From Erysipelotrichaceae bacterium (lineage in GTDB: Bacteria; Bacillota_I; Bacilli_A; Erysipelotrichales; Erysipelotrichaceae): a stretch of 64,000 nt of DNA. This document shows positions 60,784-64,000 of the stretch, in pieces; positions within the stretch are counted from its first letter, which is position 1; every line of letters begins with the position of its first letter. The notes under the pieces were generated by a model. The model did not search any database. It was not told where the DNA came from and saw only the letters and a list, made by a program, of their open reading frames with translations. A program made the translations under genes and the position numbers. The stretch is from assembly GCA_022772735.1 (NCBI GenBank), contig JALEZD010000021.1, positions 1 to 64,000 of the forward strand, in the 5' to 3' direction.

Positions 60784-61372
60784 ATTCTTTTTGATGAATT
60801 GGGTTATCAGTAAATATAGGGGTAAATCCTTGTTTTATAATTTCCCAAGTAGAAGATTTGCCTATAATAGAATAACTTAAATTAATTTGTTCTTTTGATA
60901 CATTATTTACTTTTCCATTTTTATTTTTTGCACGTCTTCTAATTCCTTTTAAATATTGCTTTTTAAATTTAAAATCAGGATATTTTTTAATAATAGTTTT
61001 TTCAGTGTCATTTTTAAAATTTAAAAAATTTTGCATAGTAGTTATTTTAAAATCATTGTTTTTCATTGTATTAAGAAATTTTTCCCATACACCTTTATAA
61101 CTATTTATATTTGAGTTATATAGGTTTGGTGTATATTTTGCCATATCACCTAAATAAGGATTGATATTAGGATTGTTATCTTTATCAAAGTATATAAAAA
61201 AATTTTTAAAACAAATGTTATTACTATCATCATAAAATAATGTAAGAAATTTATTATTTTTTGAATTTTTAAAATAAAATCTTATATTTGAGTTATTATA
61301 TTGAAATTCACATAGTAGTATATTGTTATTTGAATTTAATTCAAGAATATTAATTAATTCATTTATCTTCAA
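60743..61372 (-). CDS. Asn-rich hypothetical protein on the opposite strand
   Basis: 209-aa protein very rich in Asn, Lys and Ile; not recognised. No transmembrane segment. GAGGTGAT on the minus strand lies 5-8 bases before a TTG at 61372, which I take as the start; a GTG at 61381 would overlap the ribosome binding site. It is the only minus-strand gene in this element, convergent with the 99-aa gene (41-base overlap) and divergent from the XRE gene, so it may be an independent cargo gene. Confidence 0.6.
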   Translation of the reverse strand: MKINELINILELNSNNNILLCEFQYNNSNIRFYFKNSKNNKFLTLFYDDSNNICFKNFFIYFDKDNNPNINPYLGDMAKYTPNLYNSNINSYKGVWEKFLNTMKNNDFKITTMQNFLNFKNDTEKTIIKKYPDFKFKKQYLKGIRRRAKNKNGKVNNVSKEQINLSYSIIGKSSTWEIIKQGFTPIFTDNPIHQKEFKIVVQKLHIIQD

Positions 61373-61427
61373 AAGTATCACCTCAATTGAATTATAACTT
61401 ATTTTATAGAGTTATAGAAAGGAATGT

Positions 61428-61622
61428 ATGAAAATAAATATAGAAAAACATTTAAAAAAACAAAATAAAAGTAGATACTGGTTATCAAAAGAAACAGGTA
61501 TCAGTGACGGATTATTTACAAGTTTAGCTAAAGGGAGATTAAGTAATATAACACTTAAAACAGCATATAAAATAGCTAAAGCACTTAATGTTAAAATTGA
61601 TGATTTAATAGAGGAAGATTAG
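61428..61622 (+). CDS. Small XRE/Cro-type repressor
   Basis: 64-aa protein made of one Cro/C1 helix-turn-helix: NKSRYWLSKETGISDGLFTS, then KTAYKIAKALNVKIDDLIEE. AGAAAGGAAT precedes the ATG. It is divergent from the 209-aa gene with about 55 bases between. A plausible candidate for a regulator of the element; its stop is followed immediately by the degenerate palindrome. Confidence 0.8.
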   Translation: MKINIEKHLKKQNKSRYWLSKETGISDGLFTSLAKGRLSNITLKTAYKIAKALNVKIDDLIEED

Positions 61623-61625
61623 TTT

Positions 61626-61640
61626 GGTATGATTCATGCT
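61626..61640. repeat. Palindrome copy 4 (degenerate)
   Basis: GGTATGATTCATGCT differs from the consensus at positions 3 and 15 (both C to T). As RNA both changes keep pairing as G-U wobbles. Ends 38 bases before the next start codon. Confidence 0.75.
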
Positions 61641-61678
61641 AAATATTATAAAAAATATAAATTAAAAGGAGGATAAAA

Positions 61679-62083
61679 ATGTTTAAATACTCAATCGCGA
61701 TTTTAACATGGTTACTTTTTTTAACATTTAAAAATTACGGAGCTATATTATCAAGCAAAGTGAAAAATAATAAGATTGCAATAGGAATTAGAATTGCGTA
61801 CTCTTCATTAATTATTTTAGTAGGAATTTATATGATTAGGCTAAATGAGTTTAAGGAAGTTTTTATAAAATTTAAAAAATATAATGAAGATATTATGACA
61901 ATTATACTTTCAATATATTTTATGTTTGCATTGGTATTGTCTGTGCAGGCTGGAAATATAATGGATATAATAAAAAAACAATTTATAAAAAATAATATTT
62001 TTAGAGACTATGAAGATTTTGTGTTGTTTTTAATTGTAATATTTCTTGCAATATTTATTTGCTGGCTAGGAATTAGAATATAA
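61679..62083 (+). CDS. Small integral membrane protein
   Basis: 134-aa protein with four hydrophobic segments (about residues 3-20, 37-57, 74-93, 110-131) separated by short charged loops. Not recognised. AAGGAGG fixes the ATG at 61679. Could belong to a transfer, immunity or toxin-related function; nothing specific is visible. Confidence 0.65.
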   Translation: MFKYSIAILTWLLFLTFKNYGAILSSKVKNNKIAIGIRIAYSSLIILVGIYMIRLNEFKEVFIKFKKYNEDIMTIILSIYFMFALVLSVQAGNIMDIIKKQFIKNNIFRDYEDFVLFLIVIFLAIFICWLGIRI

Positions 62084-62110
62084 AATTAAAACAATATTTA
62101 ATAAAAGTTT

Positions 62111-62125
62111 GGCATGATTCATGCC
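62111..62125. repeat. Palindrome copy 5
   Basis: GGCATGATTCATGCC, extended to TTTGGCATG/CATGCCAAA. Ends 18 bases before the following start codon. Confidence 0.85.
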
Positions 62126-62143
62126 AAAGAGGAGGTAAAACAT

Positions 62144-62665
62144 ATGGATAGATGGGTAGATATTGCTTATAGTCCTATTCCAGCAGTAAAAAGAGTTAAA
62201 AAACTGTTAGATATTTTCATAGGATTACAATTTAAGTACAAAGATTTTTATATTTATAAAGGAAATAATATCTATGTAAATGAAAATGCAGAAATAAATA
62301 GTGTTACAAGAACATCATCAATAATAAAGCAGCCTGAAGGTAATGGAACATTGTCAGCAGTTGAACTTGAATTAAAATGCTTAAGAAAAGATTTAAGGAT
62401 TTCAAGGAAATACATTAAGATTCTTAATGAAGTTCTAAATGAAGAAGAAAAAGATTTAGCAATAAACTCATATTTTAAAAGAAATGACAAACATTCAAAG
62501 ATGTCAAAAGATAAGTATTATAGAATAGTTAATAATATTAATGATAAGTTGGTTTTAGCTTGGAGATTATTTTATTGTGATGAAAATGGAATAATACAAT
62601 CATATGATGACATTGAAGATATGGTTTTAAAATCAAGAGAAATGTTAGAAAAGATAACATTTTAG
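62144..62665 (+). CDS. Hypothetical protein, possible phage-type regulator
   Basis: 173-aa protein. The C-terminal half (ELELKCLRKDLRISRKYIKI, then KMSKDKYYRIVNNINDKLVL) is helical and resembles the sigma-like ArpU/RinA-type phage regulators only loosely. GGAGG precedes the ATG at 62144. Followed by palindrome copy 6 and a long noncoding region. Confidence 0.55.
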   Translation: MDRWVDIAYSPIPAVKRVKKLLDIFIGLQFKYKDFYIYKGNNIYVNENAEINSVTRTSSIIKQPEGNGTLSAVELELKCLRKDLRISRKYIKILNEVLNEEEKDLAINSYFKRNDKHSKMSKDKYYRIVNNINDKLVLAWRLFYCDENGIIQSYDDIEDMVLKSREMLEKITF

Positions 62666-62668
62666 TTT

Positions 62669-62683
62669 GGCATGAATCATGCC
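62669..62683. repeat. Palindrome copy 6
   Basis: GGCATGAATCATGCC, extended to TTTGGCATG/CATGCCAAA. Unlike the others it is not directly before a gene; a 362-base noncoding stretch follows. Confidence 0.85.
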
Positions 62684-63010
62684 AAAAGTATAAGAAGTTT
62701 TACTAAAACTATAAAAAAGTTAAAAAATATGCAAAAAAATCATTAAATTTTGTGGTCTGTCAAGAGGGGTAAAAATAGAGTTTTTCAAAAAAAAGGTATT
62801 CAAAAAAAGGCTTAAATAAAAGGTTTTTATCATTTTGTGAAAAACGCACAAAAACATTCACAACTTTTTCCTGAAAAAAACACAAAAAAAAGCCTTTTTT
62901 TTATCAAAAATGCCCTTGAAAAACCCGAAAAAATATGATAAAAAAGTATATGATAGATGAAGTGGCTAGGTAGAATATTAAGTGTTCTATCTTTTTTGTT
63001 TTATCATTTT
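62684..63010. other. Noncoding region with nested inverted repeats, candidate origin
   Basis: No gene. AAAAAAAGGCTT (62802-62813) and AAGCCTTTTTTT (62890-62901) are perfect 12-bp arms 76 bases apart. Inside are TTGTGAA/TTCACAA (62835-62841, 62857-62863) and the overlapping TTTTGTG/CACAAAA (62833-62839, 62847-62853), which cannot form together. A-rich tracts surround them. Near 62970-62997 a weak TAGAA/TTCTA hairpin is followed by T6. The layout is what a single-strand origin, oriT or oriV might have; not proven. Confidence 0.45.
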
Positions 63011-63025
63011 GGCATGAATCATGCC
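63011..63025. repeat. Palindrome copy 7
   Basis: GGCATGAATCATGCC. Ends 20 bases before the start of the probable antitoxin gene of the zeta-toxin pair, ahead of AAAGGAAG. Confidence 0.85.
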
Positions 63026-63045
63026 GAGAGAGAAAGGAAGATATT

Positions 63046-63360
63046 ATGGGAGAGTTTAAAATTACAAGAACTTATGAATTAGGAAGTCCATTTTATATTC
63101 AAGATATGGATATGCAAAAAGAAATATTCAGAGAAATTGGTGCAGAATGTTGTGCATTGATTGACAGGTATGAAGATAAATTTGGTAAGAGTGAATTATC
63201 TCAATACTTAAGAAAAGAAATATGGATTAAATATCATGATATGTTACAAGAAGATGAAGAAACTTTTTTAGTACATTCTTTTGAAATTCAATTTATTATG
63301 AAAACTATGAGGGATCTAATTTATGGAAAAGATAAGTGGGATATTAAAGACTATATTTGA
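63046..63360 (+). CDS. Probable antitoxin of the zeta-toxin pair
   Basis: 104-aa helical acidic protein (YELGSPFYIQDMDMQKEIFR, then EDKFGKSELSQYLRKEIWIK). It directly precedes a zeta-type toxin gene and overlaps it by 38 bases, as antitoxin genes usually do. Its size is close to that of epsilon antitoxins. I cannot confirm homology to epsilon or PezA by eye; PezA has an N-terminal HTH that is not seen here. AAAGGAAG precedes the ATG. Confidence 0.6.
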   Translation: MGEFKITRTYELGSPFYIQDMDMQKEIFREIGAECCALIDRYEDKFGKSELSQYLRKEIWIKYHDMLQEDEETFLVHSFEIQFIMKTMRDLIYGKDKWDIKDYI

Positions 63361-64000
63361 TGAAAAGTTAAAAAGTGAAATAGAAGGAATAATGTTGAAA
63401 CATAAACCAGTTGATAATCCTAAGCTAGTTTTAATTGGAGGACAACCTGGTTCAGGGAAAACATCATTAGAAAGATATATTAATTCAAAAAATAAATATG
63501 TAAGCATCAATGGAGATGAATATAGAAAGTACCATCCTCAATTTGAGGAGTTTAATAGACTATATGGACAAGATGCTTCAAAGTACACTCAACAATGGGC
63601 AGGAGAATTTACTGCTGAACTTGTTGAGTTTTTTAAATCCAATAAATACAATGTAATTATTGAAGGAACCTTTAGAACAAGTGAGCTACCTATTAGAGAA
63701 GCATTAAAATTTAAAAATGCTGGATATGAGGTAGAAGTAGATATAATGTGTGTAAATAAATATTTATCTTATATTAGCACGATTAAAAGATATGAAGATT
63801 TGATAAATAAAAAAGGTTCCCCAAGAATGACACCTAAAGAACATCATGATTTAGTAGTTAGTAAATTTGCTGAAAATGTTGATACAATATTTAATTGTGG
63901 AGTTGTTGATCGTATTAGAGTTTTTAATAGAGAGTTGGAAGAATTATATGATTCAGATAATTGTGTATATACACCAAGATTTTTGATAGAAAATATAGTT
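63323..64000 (+). CDS. Zeta-toxin family kinase, 5' part
   Basis: Open to the window edge: 226 residues are present. The P-loop is LVLIGGQPGSGKTSL at about residues 34-48; YVSINGDEYRKYHPQF follows (substrate Asp), and VIIEGTFRTSELPIREALK matches the zeta T-x-R region. Zeta toxins phosphorylate UDP-N-acetylglucosamine and stop wall synthesis unless neutralised. The ATG at 63323 lies 38 bases inside the upstream gene, with no strong ribosome binding site, so the toxin is translated by coupling to its antitoxin. C-terminus is outside the window. Confidence 0.85.
   Translation, partial: MEKISGILKTIFDEKLKSEIEGIMLKHKPVDNPKLVLIGGQPGSGKTSLERYINSKNKYVSINGDEYRKYHPQFEEFNRLYGQDASKYTQQWAGEFTAELVEFFKSNKYNVIIEGTFRTSELPIREALKFKNAGYEVEVDIMCVNKYLSYISTIKRYEDLINKKGSPRMTPKEHHDLVVSKFAENVDTIFNCGVVDRIRVFNRELEELYDSDNCVYTPRFLIENIV

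Noticed and set aside
62272-62490. Open minus-strand frame inside the 173-aa gene
   Set aside because: No ribosome binding site; the plus-strand gene has one and is preceded by the palindrome.
58418-63025. CRISPR array
   Set aside because: The seven repeats are 15-bp palindromes spaced by whole genes at irregular distances, not repeats with uniform spacers; no cas genes are present.

Overview
The window is a very AT-rich piece of a low-GC Bacillota genome using the standard code (TGG for Trp, TGA as a normal stop). T-box leader, LicT-type antitermination, a perfect CcpA cre site, a Fur/PerR box, many phosphotransferase (PTS) genes and a Gram-positive cell-wall salvage locus all point that way; an Erysipelotrichia-like or related gut lineage is a reasonable guess but is not proven here. 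Almost every gene has a clear Shine-Dalgarno sequence, and rho-independent hairpins are common.

Layout. 1-541: 3' part of a DinD-like gene. 800-12.7 kb: housekeeping (family II pyrophosphatase, B3/B4 protein, XRE regulator, a T-box that precedes both a tRNA-Arg gene and argS, secG-rnr-smpB, a hydroxyacid dehydrogenase, LemA plus DUF2207 membrane protein, a thioredoxin-fold lipoprotein). 12.8-14.7 kb: two DJ-1/PfpI paralogues and an RpiR regulator. 14.7-16.1 kb: a small accessory island with a probable type I toxin and antisense RNA, a ribbon-helix-helix-like protein and a possible PemK-like protein. 16.2-25.2 kb: ion transporter, HIRAN-like protein, WYL regulator, DUF2200, ABC-F ATPase, MarR plus LLM oxidoreductase, YdcF, cupin, AlkC/AlkD-like protein. 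25.3-27.6 kb: peroxide defence (AhpC with a domain-permuted AhpF) under a Fur-family box.

27.7-39.4 kb is a long co-directional peptidoglycan-sugar salvage region: EIIA-Glc, antiterminator, RAT/terminator, MurNAc-type EIIBC, MurQ etherase, RpiR/MurR regulator, a lactose/cellobiose-type PTS (IIA, IIB, IIC), AnmK, a GH1 6-phospho-glycosidase, a MupG-type DUF871 protein and a BadF-type sugar kinase. Together they can import and phosphorylate MurNAc and disaccharides and feed GlcNAc-6-P to glycolysis. 39.4-46.4 kb: DUF438/PAS protein, fused MsrAB, an IS3-family element, a GH9 lipoprotein and a CBS protein. 46.5-54.0 kb: a sugar-utilisation locus (EIICB, PRD activator, iron alcohol dehydrogenase, epimerase-like protein, YitT, UPF0303) tied together by a shared 22-nt operator-like sequence, with an M29 peptidase between. 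54.1-56.0 kb: M18 aminopeptidase and a helical protein.

56.1 kb to the end is a plasmid-like or integrative element: four-HTH protein, an unrecognised 353-aa protein, ParA, ParB-like protein, several small orphans, an XRE repressor, a noncoding region of nested inverted repeats, and a zeta-toxin gene with a probable antitoxin that runs off the window. Its outstanding feature is a 15-bp palindrome, GGCATGANTCATGCC, present seven times, six of them just ahead of the ribosome binding site of a gene. This looks like a regulon-wide control element and is the best candidate here for an undescribed system.
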